DNA of 64,000 bases from Embiotoca jacksoni (GCA_022577435.1 JAKOON010000013.1:6077501-6141500); one strand, 5' to 3'. Numbered from the stretch's first letter, positions 20,848-34,674 are shown. Notes: generated by a model from the sequence alone, not told the origin. Made by a program: numbers and translations.

Positions 20848-23800
20848 CAACTACATAAGTCAGAAGACTTCAGGTTAATTAAAGATGAGAAACTCTTGTT
20901 CATTCTTAATGTGAAACTTTTATGTCTGCCTGTCCACGTCAACGCAGTCCACCCCTCCCTTCGCTTCTCAAAGTCATTAAAGAGTAAGAAGGCACAAACA
21001 GTCCTAGCGTTTATGCAATTCCAAAATAGAGCAGTCTTGCTACGAATTGCTGCAGAATGGGCAGCCAGCAGAAAATCTTTGTATTTGGATCTTGCAGCAG
21101 CAAATGGAGAATGGAGTTGTTATAAATTTTTGTATAGCCTCACTCAACACCTCTTAATACAGTCACTTGACTCATCTGTAGTCAGATAGTAATATCATAT
21201 GATTGGTTTCATTTTTTTTTTTATTTGCACTTTGAGTATGGCGGATCTACCTCTTCTAATCATAACGTGGCTCTTTAGGTGACATGGATGCCATCAAACT
21301 TAAAATATTTTGAACATGCTACATTTGCTTTCGCCTTCATATTTCTGATCCGTTTCAAAGACTCCAAATCCAGTTCTGTTTGTCATATGCAATAATGCCC
21401 TTCATTACACATTCAGCAGCCAAGACAACCACAGTCTTACGGGACAGTCATTAGTGAATAAGATGGAAGTGGATAATTGAACAGGAAGGAAATCAGTGAG
21501 GTGGGAGGATAAAACAGGAAGATGCAAGTACTTAGAGAGGTTAACAGAGGAACATGAGTGTGTTAGCATTGACTGGGAGGTAATGTCATTTTACTACAGT
21601 ATCTACAATGCATGCATACTGAATTTTTTTTGAGGCTACACGTGTTAAAATACTATTACGATGCAGAGAAGAAAGCTGGAATGTAACAGGTGACGGGGTG
21701 TACTTACCCAGCACACTCATGCTCAGTGCATTTGTGCATAAGACAACTCAACACAGAGCCTAAACAAGTAGTTACAGAGGGTCACTGGATAATACAGTTT
21801 ACATAATATAACCTGCTTGCCTTTGCACTTCTTTTAGACTTTGCCCCACCATGTTCTATTGCAGGCTTTTTGAGAACAAAAAATTCAGAGGCTAATAGGC
21901 TAATTAACAAAAAAAAAAAAAAAACTTGAACAGGATCCAAAGATCATATGAAGTTAACTTGACCCAAATAGAAAGGGTTTGGAATGAAGATTACCAAAAG
22001 GCGGGTCTAACGGAGTGATGATGGTGATGTTGTTCTCGTCTCTGACGATGGTGTGATTTTGCATTACATTCACAGTTCACTCTCCATCTGCCTTATAAAA
22101 CACACTGTTCTCCTGTAATGTGATCACAGATCCGCTCGTGTATTACACATATTGACACACAGATCCTTGATCCTACCTGACCCAGCCCGAGCACAAATAT
22201 GACATCATGATTACACAGTTCGAGTGTATTTATACTTCCACAACAGCGAATGCGATGTTAGTGTGCGACTTCTATTGGCAGCCATGCACGCCTAAGCCAC
22301 AACAGAAGCACCACCATGTTTGACAGATGAGGTGGTCCATTGAACTTTGTTCCAAGTCTCTACTGTTGAACAGATTTTTGACAAGGGAACATGTTCGCTG
22401 ATGTCCTGAGGAACATTCTGGACTTCCTCTTGCTTTTTTGGTTTTTAGGTTTTTTTGGCCCCATGCAAATCATATTCTGGGTTTCTACCACTGCTTCAAA
22501 TATTTCCTATTACTTCATACCTTTGTGACAATTACTGATCAAATGTAGGGAAAAGCTCCCTCTGGATTTTGCTCAGATCTCTTTGATGCTTTCACTGTAA
22601 ATCTGCAAGAATACACTATCCAAAGAGGAGATCTTTGGGAGTACTGTATGTTCAAAGTCAAGAGGATGCTCCTTTTTGAGTAAGCAAATTTGTATGTTAA
22701 GGTAACACTTTTCAGGAAATGGTTTGTGTTTGTCCTGACACTAAATAACAGAGATCAGCTGAGGAGGGCCTGACCTTTTCATTGACCGGAACTGCAAAAA
22801 GAGAGACAGGAGAGGTAAAGGAAGAGAGTCATCAAATATTAAGTAGTAGCCTCAGCAGAGCATGGATAATAATTGTTTAAGTGCTACTTCTCAGGGCATT
22901 TCTTCCCTCCCTTTGATTTATTTATTAAACCCAATTTCTGCCATGTCTCATTGTGTTGTCATAACTAAAGCTGATTTGGTGCTTTCATGGCTGTCAGACT
23001 GTAATTGTCTGAAAAAGAAAAGAGCACATTCAAATCAAGTTGTATGTGGTTGAATGGTTTAAGTATATGTGAAGTTACACGAGTGGCATTCTGTGTTACA
23101 GACAGCCTAACCTTTTCAAGAGTCGGGGACCAGACAACTCTGTACTAAGATCGTGATTCAGACTGCAAACTGTTATAACAGTTAAGTGTGACTCAACAGG
23201 GAACAGACTCTGCTATACAAGCAAACCAAGCAGAACCAAGAGGAACTGTAGCTCCATGGTTTCAATACAGAACCAGTGAGATCTCATTGGCCTTATGCGG
23301 AGTTTCATTGCTTTAAAGCAGTGTCTTTAAATATAAATGGCAAAATTTGCAGTGTATTGCATGCCATTGTTGGGATTTAAAATGGCCTGTAAAATTTACT
23401 GACCACGCTCATATGTATAGGTACTCCCGGTCATTAGCCAATTTTGCTCTAGAATTAATTAGTAGCAGTCTTTCTATAGCCAAGTCATCTCAAGGGTCTC
23501 TGTTGTTAATTTCCTGCGTTTGAGACTAGATTTGATAGCTATATCACAAATGTGCATGTACCAAAAACAAATCTACACTCAGATGCTGATGTTGATCAAG
23601 TGATGTAACTTGTAATACTTACTCCTGAAGGTTAGTGCTTTTCCCTTCTCCATGCGCATTACTGTGCTCCACTACAATTGTGCGCAACAGGAACAGTCTC
23701 TGAACTTTTTGTTTGCATCTGGTATGTCACCATAACATCTGTTTTCAATACAGTTTGATGCTTTTTGTTTCTATCAATACACCAACTTTTCCACTTCAGT

Positions 23801-24476
23801 TTTGTAATTTTAACTCTGTTTTTTTAGTCATGAATTTAGTCATGTTTATTTAGTTTAATGTCACAGAGAAAAACTGTATGAATTTAAGGTTTTCAGGGAC
23901 TTCAGTGAAGTGAAATTTTAGCCCAAAGCTACCTCTGCTTTCAATAAGTCTGACTTTCTTGGTGTTTTTGCAATGTTGCCACCAAATATAAATCGCAGAC
24001 TGACATTTATTCCTCACCTGTGTGTGGATGAAATTGCTTTGAGAATAAATTGCAATCTTGTGGCTGTGCTGATAATAAAAATCATAAATAAATGAAAAAA
24101 GTAATTTCATATTGGACAATTCTGTTCCTGCACATGAGCCACACTCCACACAGGGAATGAAAACTTGTATTTAGTACCTGAATCTAGCCAGTGCTAGTTC
24201 TAACAAACACAAGTTTATTTTTTTCTTGTTTGGCCATACACACCCATTAAAAGCATTTTTACCTGATAATAATAACAGTACAGTCTTATAATGTAACATC
24301 ACAGTAATGGTTACTGTCATTTCTCTTCCTCTTCCCATCTGCCTGCCAGCTTGTCTGAAACTTGATCCCCTGTTTGTTGTATTCTGTTTGGCACAACCCA
24401 TGAGCCGCCATCACTGCTAAAATGTTGCCTGTATAAATCAATAATTGACATCCTGCCAGACAGGCAGTCAGAGACC

Positions 24477-24479
<3 letters not shown>

Positions 24480-24531
<52 letters not shown>
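24480..24531. repeat. (GA)n microsatellite
   Basis: Pure GA run of about 25 units within the phactr2 intron; purine strand is plus. Confidence 0.97.
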
Positions 24532-24536
<5 letters not shown>

Positions 24537-25364
24537 GAGGCAGAGGTGGCGACAAACTGAACTGGAGGGAAAAACTGCTACTGTCCTGGTGGGGTCTTCG
24601 AAAAAAACTGAAAAGGCCGCAGTTGCAGGAAAATGTAGAAACAACAACACATAAAGCAAGGCGTGACTGTGTTTTGGAAGTGTGTGACATGAGGCCATAA
24701 GAGGACAGCAAATGGAGAGAGTAAACAAACAGCAGCTATCGTATCTTTCTACACTTTCCTATTGTAACTACAGTATATGAGGTCATATCGGCACAGATTT
24801 ACCCGAGAGCCACTGTCTATTACAAAAACCTTAGCATGTCAGTTGTGTTTGCTCAGTTGTGTTGTGTGGTTGTTAGCCAAGACTTTACTACTCTTTTCTA
24901 GGCTCAGCGTGGTTTGTTTTAAAGTAGACGGCCACCGGTTAATGATGGTTGCTTTGGACACTGTCCAGCTCTACTGACAGACTGAGGAGAGGTTTGTTTT
25001 ACCAGTGTGTGGCTCAAAAGGTCTGAGATGAGGTTTTGATGTATTCACCGGACACATTAATTCCAGGTTTTTATGATACAAGTGCCATAAAACCAGCAAA
25101 TGGAAAAAGGTAGTTTAGATTTAACAGCCAAGATAGAACAATATCATGTGTTCTCCCATAGTGAGTCATTCAGTGAATCACCAGAGCAACATGAGGATAG
25201 TTCTCTTTCAAAATACAAGCATGTTCGTTAAGCCCCCGTCAGACAAGTAGATCGAACTGTCAATCTTGAATTATATTGTTTTACCAGAGCAAATGTCACT
25301 ATCAAATTGAATATTCATGTATGAGAGAAAATCATACATCTCTCTCTCAAACACAGCTGCATTT

Positions 25365-25420
25365 GTCAAGTCAAGTTATATATATTTATATAGCACATTT
25401 TTTTAAAAAGTGCTGCTCTT
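25365..25420. repeat. short fish repeat fragment (tttatatagcac motif)
   Basis: Contains gtcaagtcaagtta and atttatatagcacattttt, a phrase common in dispersed teleost repeats. Related fragments lie near 45960-46010 and 54730-54790. Family not named. Confidence 0.4.
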
Positions 25421-27239
25421 AATGAAACAGATTCAAAACGGTCAAATAGACTTGATACTAAGGAGAAATAAGCAATAGAAACAAATTAAAATGAAAAGCA
25501 AGATTTGTGGCATAAGAGAGATGAGGAGTGACTTCCCTTTTAACTTGAGTAGCCCTGAGTGCACAGGTTGATGGTCCGTCAACCAATTTAAAGTCTGATT
25601 TGTCCAAAGTGTCCTTAATATACAGACTGGAAAGTCTTCTTATAGTGCCGACTGCAGTGGTCATTTACTTTACTCATATAGACGTGGAAATTTGCATATT
25701 CAGGGTCAATTTACATTGTCTCCAAAACACACTGTGACACATATACGTTTAACAACAGGCAGTGAAAATACACACTAGCCTTATGAGCGACCACAGTGTT
25801 CGCTGCAAATGCACACACAACACATGCACATGCATGTGCGCACGCTCACAGGTGCTGCTTTGCTTTGCAAAGTGGCATTTCACAAATTTACAACAGCAAT
25901 AATTTGCTGTGCGCCCATTCAGCCCAACAGACAAAAGCACACACAAAGAAGGACTGGTGTTTCTTTCTGAAAGGATTACCTGAGATGATAATAAAGTGGA
26001 AAGATCATCTCTGCCCTGAATTTCTGTCTTTCTTTATTGACACACTGCAGCAGGGGCTTTGCCTATTAAACACTGACATGTTATGACAACCTCTGCAAAC
26101 AGTAATTAAACTATATTAGATAACAAGAGCCTGATATAGCCTGCCTGCCTCCTCTGGCTGAGTGTGACACCAACTAATACACCGACGGACTATTGTCATT
26201 TAGTCTAACACACCAAAGATGGCTACCACCCAGGAATTATTCGTCTTAATAAGTTTTCTATCTTCTGTAGAAATATTGATAAGATGCGGTTTAATCTTAG
26301 TCACATAAAAAACTCTAATGCTATAATGCAACTGTGGGCAGACTTACAAAACCAATAACTCCTTTTAAAGTTAAGCACACACTCATCATTGCCTCAAAAG
26401 CATTGCCAAAGAATCCTTTAACAAAAGGATCATCAGCAAATCTGGCTCTCGCAGCACGCCAGAAGCCTGGTTAAGTGAAGATGTAGCATACCTTAATGGT
26501 TTTAAATGTTCCATTTGCAGCATTAGCATCTTATTAATATTGCACACAGTTGTTTTTATCTCTAAACTGGTGGACATGTACAAATTACATATTGTGATAT
26601 GTCACAGATTTATTTGAGATGATGAAACAAGGCAAAGGAGTACCAGAAAAACCTGCTCCGGCTGCATGACTGCCACCCAGTCAAGGGATCTTTGACAACA
26701 ATGGATCCGACACTTACACCACAGATCATGTTGCAAAACAATCAGACGCTCCAGCACGGAGTCATGTGCACATTTAATGCAGTATGATCCCCTTTCTGAT
26801 TTGTAAGCTGAGTGGTCCTTAAAAGAGCTGTCTTCAAACTACACACTGGAACTGCACGCAGGCTGGTTCACAACTCAGGCAACATAGACTTAGGATTTTG
26901 TAAAGCAGTCACTGGCTAACAGGTGACAACTGGAGCTGAGACAGTATGTGAAAGGAAGAAGAACAAGTGGAAACAATCTCTTTTCTTCCATGGCTTCTGT
27001 CACATAATGTCAACGAGACGCTTGACACATTCACCAAGACAAACATACATGAGGAAGTGCAGCTTATTATATAAGGAGGTAACTCACCATCATGTTCCAT
27101 GACTTGACCCAGGGAATATTATCAGCAGTGTGCGATGATTCTTGCCTCTTCCCGACACACAACCTCCCTCCCTCCGTCCCCCCATTAACTTCCCCTCCTC
27201 CCTTCTCACTGCCTCCCTTCTTCTCCTATTCTCTCTACC

Positions 27240-27242
<3 letters not shown>

Positions 27243-27293
<51 letters not shown>

Positions 27294-27316
27294 CCTTTCT
27301 CTCTCTCTCTCTCTCG
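27243..27316. repeat. (CT)n microsatellite, two blocks
   Basis: CT run to about 27291, a short taccctt interruption, then a second run to 27316. It lies within a wider pyrimidine-rich stretch (27170-27480). Confidence 0.95.
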
Positions 27317-27889
27317 CTCCCTCCCTCTGTCCAATAAAGACCATTAAAAGTTAATGTTTGTTTCCATCTCAGGTCCTCGTTCTCCCTCCCTATCTGAGTC
27401 TCGTCTTGTGTCGATCTCCATCTCCCTGCCTGTCAAGATTTTTTTTCCTCTTTCTTCTGGCTACTGAGTCTGGCTCCAGTTTCATCCTTTTTTTTTTTTT
27501 TTACTCTCTCCTCCATGTGCTGAAGTCCCACAGTGACGTAGGAAATAAGGAGAGGAGAAGAGAGGAGATGAGGGTAGAAAAAGTGGAAAAATAATAGAGA
27601 GTGTATCTAATAAGCAAGAGATGTACTGCATGGTTAGTGTTTTAACTTTTCCTTGGTGAACTTCTCTTCTATATTTATATTGCTGTCAGTCACCTTCGGG
27701 GCCAGGCTGATATGATCAGACCTGACTGCATAACAACATGCTATGGTAGATAGAAGACATGTAGGTTAGAGTACGATTATGTCAGTGACAATGTGATTTC
27801 TTAATCGAAAGGTGATCAGCCCCACGTGACAGTCCAGAAAAGCATTTTTTTTTTTTTTTACTTTATTTCATTTAATTTTAACAAGGGAT

Positions 27890-28130
27890 TCAACCATTAA
27901 TTATTTCCATTATCGATTAATCTGTTGATTATCTTTTCATGTATTGCTTTAGTCAAAAATGTTGCACGATGCTCATCACAATTTCTCAGACACGAAAGGG
28001 AATTATTTGAATGGCATGTTTTAAAAGAAATAATACATGTGTTGAATTTACATATAAAACCGCAAAAAAGCAGTAAACTTGTCTATTTGAAACGAAGGAT
28101 CCAGAAAATGTTTAACATTTTTATTGGAAC
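27890..28130. repeat. fish interspersed repeat copy (diverged)
   Basis: Begins with attatttccattatcgatta and continues in the same AT-rich style as the repeat at 16495-16800. Old and diverged, with the 3' part hard to align by eye. Confidence 0.4.
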
Positions 28131-28885
28131 AAATGACTGAAATATAAATATAGGAGACTTAGACATCATTTTTAATCAGAAATGAAAACAGTTAAATTCA
28201 AGTTTTTGTGATAATACATAATACATGTTTTCTTTCTGGGACAGGATTTTTTTCTGCCAGGATTTCAAACAAGAAATTTCTGCATTTCTTTTTCCTCTTG
28301 CATCCATGAGGGAGGAGCTCATGGATCATAGTGGGCGGGGTTTAGTTTTAAAGCAATGCAACCACCATTAAGCACCAATCAGAGGATCTGATAGCTGGTG
28401 GGCTGTTTAATCACTGTCAATTACATTTGCTTTGACCAGACCCATAATGTCACATTAGTTGTGTGTTAGCTCCTAATAAGTAATATCTATTTTTCTAACC
28501 TTGGCTGTTGCTAAGTAACACATATTATTGCTTACTAATTGAAAACACACCTGAAGACCATGGCATCGCAGTGACTGCACCTTGATCACAACAACAGATA
28601 TTAAACCCACAGATTATTTCCATGGCATCAGTAATAATCGCAACACCAAATAAATCAATAGACACAGACTCTGAAAGAGACACGAGACAGAGAGGAATCA
28701 AAAAGCAGACAGATGGTCATTTTCTCCCTTAAGTGTTGTGAAGAGCCAAACAACGTGGTAAATATGTCATCTGTATGCTGGTGAAGGTGTGATGTTGGAC
28801 GTCACAGCTCGCTGTATAGCGCCAGACAAATCATGACTGGAATTGTATGTCCCTTTTAGACTTTTAGATACACACAAACACAAAC

Positions 28886-28886
28886 A

Positions 28887-28960
<74 letters not shown>
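28886..28960. repeat. (CA)n microsatellite
   Basis: Long CA run, preceded by CAAA-type imperfect units. It forms an inverted pair with the TG run at 29109-29190. Confidence 0.97.
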
Positions 28961-28961
<1 letters not shown>

Positions 28962-29106
28962 CTACAGTATATTTGTGTGTCTGTGTGAGTATCAAACTGA
29001 TTTTTAATTTCCTGTTCTTTATCAGAATTTTTTTGATATCAAAGTTCAACCTATAGAAAGAAAAAGTGGAGAAAGACATTATAAAATACACTGATGGACT
29101 GAAAGT

Positions 29107-29108
<2 letters not shown>

Positions 29109-29190
<82 letters not shown>
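29109..29190. repeat. (TG)n microsatellite, about 41 units
   Basis: Uninterrupted TG run, 148 bp after the CA array at 28886-28960. Confidence 0.97.
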
Positions 29191-29193
<3 letters not shown>

Positions 29194-30645
29194 GCCAATG
29201 TAAACATTGTAAACTGGTCTGAGAACAGACATAATGTCCACACAACCATTAGGTTATTGACAACATAAGAGCAGCTATACACCCTCCAGTATTTTGCTCT
29301 TGTTGTTATTGTATTATATATGTTCACGTTTTCCTCAAATAAAATCTTGACTCTGTTATTTTTGGCACTGACGTCTCTCTCCTCCGCAGGCTTTTTTTTT
29401 TTTTCAAACTGACCCACCAAGTTATTATTAAATTTCCGTTACGTGCAAACATACACTTATTGTATGTACACAGGGTTATTAGAGGCTGCGCTAGGTAATG
29501 TTAACATCCTGTTAATTTGCTGCTTAGGCGTTTCAACGACTGTTAAAAGAGTTAAAGGCTTAGTAAGTAACCACACACAGTTACTGATAGACAGATGGAG
29601 GGGGAGAGACATAGAGATAGTGAGACTTTGAGTTTTGATGTAGTCCAATGAAACGGCTCACAACAAGCGAGAAGAACAACAACTGGCTCATCAGCTCCAA
29701 CAACACCCTCCCACACAGGCACACACACGATTGCAAAGGAAACTAAAAGGCGAAAAAAACGCCTGTATCTCATAAGGTCAACTGGTATTTAAAACGACAT
29801 GTAATCTTAACTTCTTTTCTCACCATTAAATGTGAGAGCAGCACATACAGTATAGTTTGACCAAAAATAACCAGGGACTGAGTGTGCCAAGAGTGGGAAA
29901 GTCCATTTTCAAAAGCAATAATATGTAGGTTTGTTCATGAGAATAAACATGTTTTGTGGAATCAGAGTAATTATTGGATTTCAATTATCTATTGTTTGTC
30001 TACCAGTGTAATCGTGTGGTGAGGCATATTTAAAATGAAGCAACAGCAGGCTAATGAGTTCTCCAAACTGAGCATCAGAAAAAGTTTGCAACTGCCCTTC
30101 AGAACAACAAACAGGATTGTTTTCTCAACCAATGCCCTCCAACACTGTACATCACCTCTGAAAAGCAAATACGCTGATATGGCTCCACTGTAGCTAAGGT
30201 TTGGTTAGGTTTAGACACAAATGTGACTTGTTTAGGATTAGAGATGCTTAGTGGTTTGGTTTTAAATTAGATTTAGGGCAACATTAGGTCCCTAAAACAT
30301 CAGGAAATGACTGAAGTAACCAGCATTTACTGTCAGTTACAAACCGGAAACCAAATAAGCAGTTTCCCATGTTAAAATTCACTGTTTCATGGTCCCGTCC
30401 ATCCACCTCGACCTCCTGCTACTGCAGAATTTGTGACTCTACAGAGAGCTTCTGTTAACCTGTGTGTTTTGTTTCACCCACTATTGTAACTCAATACAAT
30501 GTCACATTTTGAATTTCTCTAATCACCCATTGTGAAACTAGAATCACCACATCCTCCCTCCACTTGTCAAGTTCCCGTTTTCATCCATGTCTGACGTCGG
30601 ACACTTCACACATATCTTTAACCCGACAGCACAGAACATCTAAAC

Positions 30646-30817
30646 CAGGGGTCTCCACCCAGTAGCCGCTGGTTGACTATGTGTTTGTTAAGTATCGGTT
30701 TGTTGTTCTTCACATAAAAGAAGGTTTGGTGGAGCTCAGCTATATGAATAAATGTTACAGTGTCACGTTCATTTTACCAAAGTAGCTCTCAGAGGGAAAA
30801 AAGGTCAGAGACCCCTG
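30646..30817. mobile_element. hAT-type MITE
   Basis: 172 bp starting CAGGGGTCTCcacc and ending ggtcaGAGACCCCTG, a perfect 10-bp terminal inverted repeat with the CAGGGG start typical of fish hAT elements. It is flanked by 8-bp near-identical target duplications, atctaaac (30638-30645) and atgtaaac (30818-30825), which match at 7 of 8 positions. No coding capacity. Confidence 0.8.
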
Positions 30818-30849
30818 ATGTAAACAATCAGTATAGTTTGAAGGTGGTT

Positions 30850-31255
30850 ATCAAAGATCAGTGTCATCAACTCGGTAACCAACCAAATGTGAAATATGGT
30901 TACAATCTCTCCTTCTGTTCCTGAGTAATGGTGTTGAATAATAGCCAGACAATTGCTTTTACAGGGCATTTTGATATCACAGAGCCTTTGAACTTTTGGA
31001 TATAAAGTGTCATTACTTCACCATTTTATCCTGTTAGACATTTGTGTGAAATGACATCCTAATTATCACTATAAATTCTTGAGTAACGGCCACAAATGTG
31101 TTTTGTGAGATCAGAGTGACCTTTGATCTTTGGCCATCAAATTCTACTCAGTTAATGAGTCTTTAAGTGGACATTTGCGCCAAATTTGAAGCAATTTCCT
31201 TAATGTGTTCTTGCGATATTGCTTTCACAAGAATGGGACGGACACACAGACCCAA
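30850..31255. repeat. common teleost interspersed repeat
   Basis: Landmarks: gtgacctttgatctttggcc, aagtggacatttgcgccaaa, gaatgggacggacacacaga. I recognise this arrangement as a widespread perch-like fish repeat that ends in a gggacggacggac motif. About 400 bp, moderately diverged, non-coding. Confidence 0.65.
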
Positions 31256-32917
31256 GTTCAGGTTTATTTATCTGCAAAATATATCTATAACTGTGCTGCA
31301 GTAATTACACCACTGATTTTGTGATTTTACTCCTGAAGTTCCAACTTGAGATGGTGATAATATGTGAACACTGCAACACAATTACAGTTAGGGTCTTTTT
31401 GTTACTGATGCAAACCTTAACCATAACTTCCTGGTATTTCAGCAGCAGTTGCAGAAGCCACAGCATGGCTGAGAGAGGACTGTGTGGGCAGTGAAGGGGG
31501 AAGGGCTGCTCTCTGCATTACAATACATTTTAACAAGTGGTTACTGCAGACTGAAAGGGTATGTAATCAATGTTCGGGGAGCAGAGCCAACCAGCAAGCT
31601 GACACTCCTCTGTTGTCCTCCTCTTTTCTTCTGTCCTCTCCTTCTCCTTCATCATCTCATCCTTGTATTCCCTTATGCCTCCCCTCCTCTCCTCTCTTCA
31701 CCGTTTTCATAATTTTCCCTTCGCTCCAGCCAACTGTCTCGTTTACTTTCCACTCTTTGACTCGCTTCCCTCTCCTTGCTCTGTCCATTATTGCTCTCTT
31801 TTGTCTTAATATATCTTGTCTGCTTGCCTCTTGGCCTTCCTTTCCATATCTCTCCTCTCTTTTTCATCCTCTCCTGCTATTTTATCTCTTCCTCCCCTTC
31901 ATCCCCCCTCAAATTACAAGAGCGATATACCGCCCATCTGGAGGACAGCATGCTATTTACAAGGGACAGCAAAGACCATCTCAACCTACACATTAACCCA
32001 AAGGGATTTTTTTTTTTTTTTTCACAAACACATACACAAGTGCACAAGTGAGGGCACAAATCCACATGCAGAAACACATTAATGCACATTCTGATATTCT
32101 TATACACATTAAAATCATTAAAAGGTAAACAATAATGTTCTTGTTTTGGATGTCTAAGAACCTTAAGTATCGTTTAGCTGACAAAAAAAAATCTCACAGG
32201 GTTTACTTCAGTTGCTCTTATTTTCTACTATACCTTACAATTGGCAGGAATAGAAGCATACAAATGTCAAACAAGCTATAGAGTTGCTTTTAAAATATAC
32301 CAAAGACCTTTACCAGCTTTCCAAAAGATCAAAGATGTGTCTGTGAATCGAGATCAAGCCCTCTACAACAGTGACAAGCATTGACATGAAGAATAAGCAA
32401 TTGAAGTTGGGATGGATTGTTGATGCTCATCTGGCAATTCAAAGACTTCTTTTTGACCTAAAATTGCCTTCTTTGTGTTTTTTTTAATGCTTCACTCTCG
32501 AGGCTGTAGGCTGCATTTTCCAAAAGTCTATGAGTAAAAAAATCAACAACACCTTATTGTATGTGAAAAAGACACCCCTCTCTTTAACCATTGATTCGGT
32601 TAAGATTACCCACAGTGGCAATTTTCCGTACCACATGGTCAACCTCATCCCTTCTAGTTAAAAACAACAACAACAACAAAAGCTGTTACTCAGAGAATAT
32701 TTTTAGAGATGATTTTAGCGATATTTGAGAGACATTTGTGTTACTTGCAGTTTAGATCGTCTCGTCAGTTCTAATCATTTCACATCGTTTCAGACAAAAT
32801 GCACCGGGCAACAAAAAGTTTGACTGGTGAAATATAGAAAATCACTATGTGTCTGAGGTGCAATTTAACTGCACACTGTTTAAGGATCTATGTTAAAAAA
32901 ATAAAATAAAAGTAGAA

Positions 32918-32933
32918 CAGCACCCTCTGCTGC
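32918..32933 (-). promoter_or_regulatory. CTCF-like motif (imperfect)
   Basis: The minus strand reads gcagcagagggtgctg, close to the CTCF core with a mismatch at the first C and T for C in the GGC step. Confidence 0.3.
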
Positions 32934-34346
32934 TTAATTTGCAAATTTGCTCAATGTACTGAACATTATAATATAAAGAATAAATCTCCAATTGATTATA
33001 AAAAATGTCTGTCTTTACTATATAAAAGTAAAACTAATGTAAAAAAAAAAGAAGCAAAAGCAAATTGAAGATTTAATGAGAGGATGCTAATATGTAAAAA
33101 ATAGGTACATCTACTGTTTAATTTTCAAGTTAAGCTTTTAGAGATTACAAAACCCTGAAGCTTAAATTCTGAGCTGGCAGGAGACATACATAACTGTGGA
33201 GATCTAATTTGCTAACTGCAACTACAATCATTTCCTGTAATTACAACTTAACCATGAGCACAGAGCACTTCCTTTGGCAACTTAAGATGGACAAAATAAC
33301 TGCAACTTCTAGCATGACTGTAATGTTAAAACAGATTAATCAGACTGCTTAACAGCACAGCCCTCGTGGAAAAGAAGTGTGTTACTAAACTTCATGCGTG
33401 CAGTAGATGTTAAAGTAAGTGTGTGGGTCGGGCAGAGAGCACTGCTGCAGGATGGGTTCAAGGCTGAAACACTGAAGACGGCTGATAGGAAGTGGTTCTA
33501 ACCACTGACTCAATATAAAAACTTGTCAGTGCTCGACTGCCATGAACAACACAGCGACAATGACATTTAAGTAAGATTCTGAGGACACAAAGTTGGTTAA
33601 CACCGTGGCTGAGGTCTGTCATTTTAACACCCTTCCTCTTGGACCCTACTGTTTTACGCTTTCAATAAAGGTGCACATTCATAGTATTATTGACACATAA
33701 TATAATACAAATTTGAGTACAACTTGGATCTGTCAGTTGCTGGCGTACTTATCCTTAAATTACTTGTCACACCTTAATTACAGGTAATCTCCATTCAACT
33801 AATTATACTGTATGATTTATAAAAACAACTGGGTGCACCACTGATGAATGAGGTGTGTCATAATAAAGCAGTAAATTCAGTTAACCATTGTGCTCTTAAC
33901 TTTACTACTAAATGTGAACTGTAAATACAGCATGAAGAAACAAAGACAGGAAAAAAGAAAGCAAGGAATCAATAAAGAACTTTTTTTGTTGTTGCTTTTT
34001 TTTTTTTTTAAGTATTAAGAGTTCAGGAGTTAAAGTAAGAGAGGGGGACGTTTTTTCCTGTGTAAGAGGACAGGAAGCCACTTTTGCTTTATCAATCATT
34101 TGAAGATCCTATCTAGTCACAAGAAGTTGGTATTACTTGCAACACCAAAACCATTTTATACAGGTAATGATAGACAGAGGCACACCATATTGCAATATGT
34201 AGCAGGAATTCATTCATTCAGTGGATGGGTTGATTTTGTTTTCTTATTCAGCCATAACGTCATTTGATGGGGCTTATACAACTATCTGCTATAGACTGGC
34301 CTGTGTGTGTGTCCAGTTTTTGGTGAAGCAGTGTGGTTTCTCCTAC

Positions 34347-34482
34347 CTGAGAGGGCTCCCCGGAGTCTGAACAACACTCTGGAGCGAAATCCGGAGGTGT
34401 CACTGTGAGAGCGGAACCTGGGGAGAGGCCACAGCTGAGGGAAAGTCTTCAGCGCTGGATAGGTGTCCTCCTCCTCTTCCAT
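34347..34482 (-). CDS. phactr2: phactr2 alternative first coding exon 1b (distal start)
   Basis: 136 nt from ATG: MEEEEDTYPALKTFPQLWPL, then PRFRSHSDTSGFRSRVLFRL, then RGALS plus one base, ending at CTCAG|GTAGGA. The phase is the same as that of exon 1a, so it can splice to exon 2 (RGALS-VDGLEKSS). PHACTR genes are known to use several promoters with different N-termini. An Arg-x-Arg-Ser-x-Ser-Asp-Thr stretch resembling RFRSHSDT also occurs near the N-terminus of PHACTR1. An in-frame Met 22 codons upstream (34548) is possible. Inferred from splice signal, phase and composition; no transcript evidence. Confidence 0.6.
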
Positions 34483-34621
34483 GGTCACCTTCTCTGTTCT
34501 CAGCCCCGCCAAGACACAGTTCTCAGATACACAGTGAGGAGAGGACAAGAAACTTCACATGAACCTCAACACCCCTCCTCCTCTTCCTCTTCAAGCTTTA
34601 GCTCTGCAGTAGGCAGACAGT

Positions 34622-34625
34622 GTGT

Positions 34626-34672
<47 letters not shown>
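34622..34672. repeat. (TG)n microsatellite
   Basis: Pure TG run about 140 bp upstream of the distal phactr2 start codon. Confidence 0.97.

Positions 34673-34674
<2 letters not shown>

Larger units (their letters stand above)
17811..34346 (-). other. long first intron of phactr2 (distal to proximal promoter)
   Basis: About 16.5 kb with no supported coding exon. Contents: CpG-rich DNA to about 18.16 kb, a 23-bp minisatellite (19438-19552), (TG)n and (CA)n arrays (20546-20635, 20718-20768, 28886-28960, 29109-29190), (GA)n (24480-24531), (CT)n (27243-27316), a hAT MITE (30646-30817), fish interspersed repeats (27890-28130, 30850-31255), and CTCF-like motifs at 20834 and 32918. The long pyrimidine-rich ORF near 31.5-32.0 kb is low-complexity, not a gene. 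Confidence 0.7.

Noticed and set aside
22280..22560. Sequence with caccaccatgtttgacagat resembling transposon-derived text
   Set aside because: Only one short phrase looked familiar; no inverted ends, target duplication or transposase blocks were found.
28864..29420. ORFs rich in CVCV or HTHT
   Set aside because: Translations of CA/TG microsatellites.
31484..31996. 170-codon plus ORF rich in Leu/Ser/Phe/Pro
   Set aside because: It is a pyrimidine-rich stretch; composition mimics a membrane protein but there is no start context, homology or splice support.
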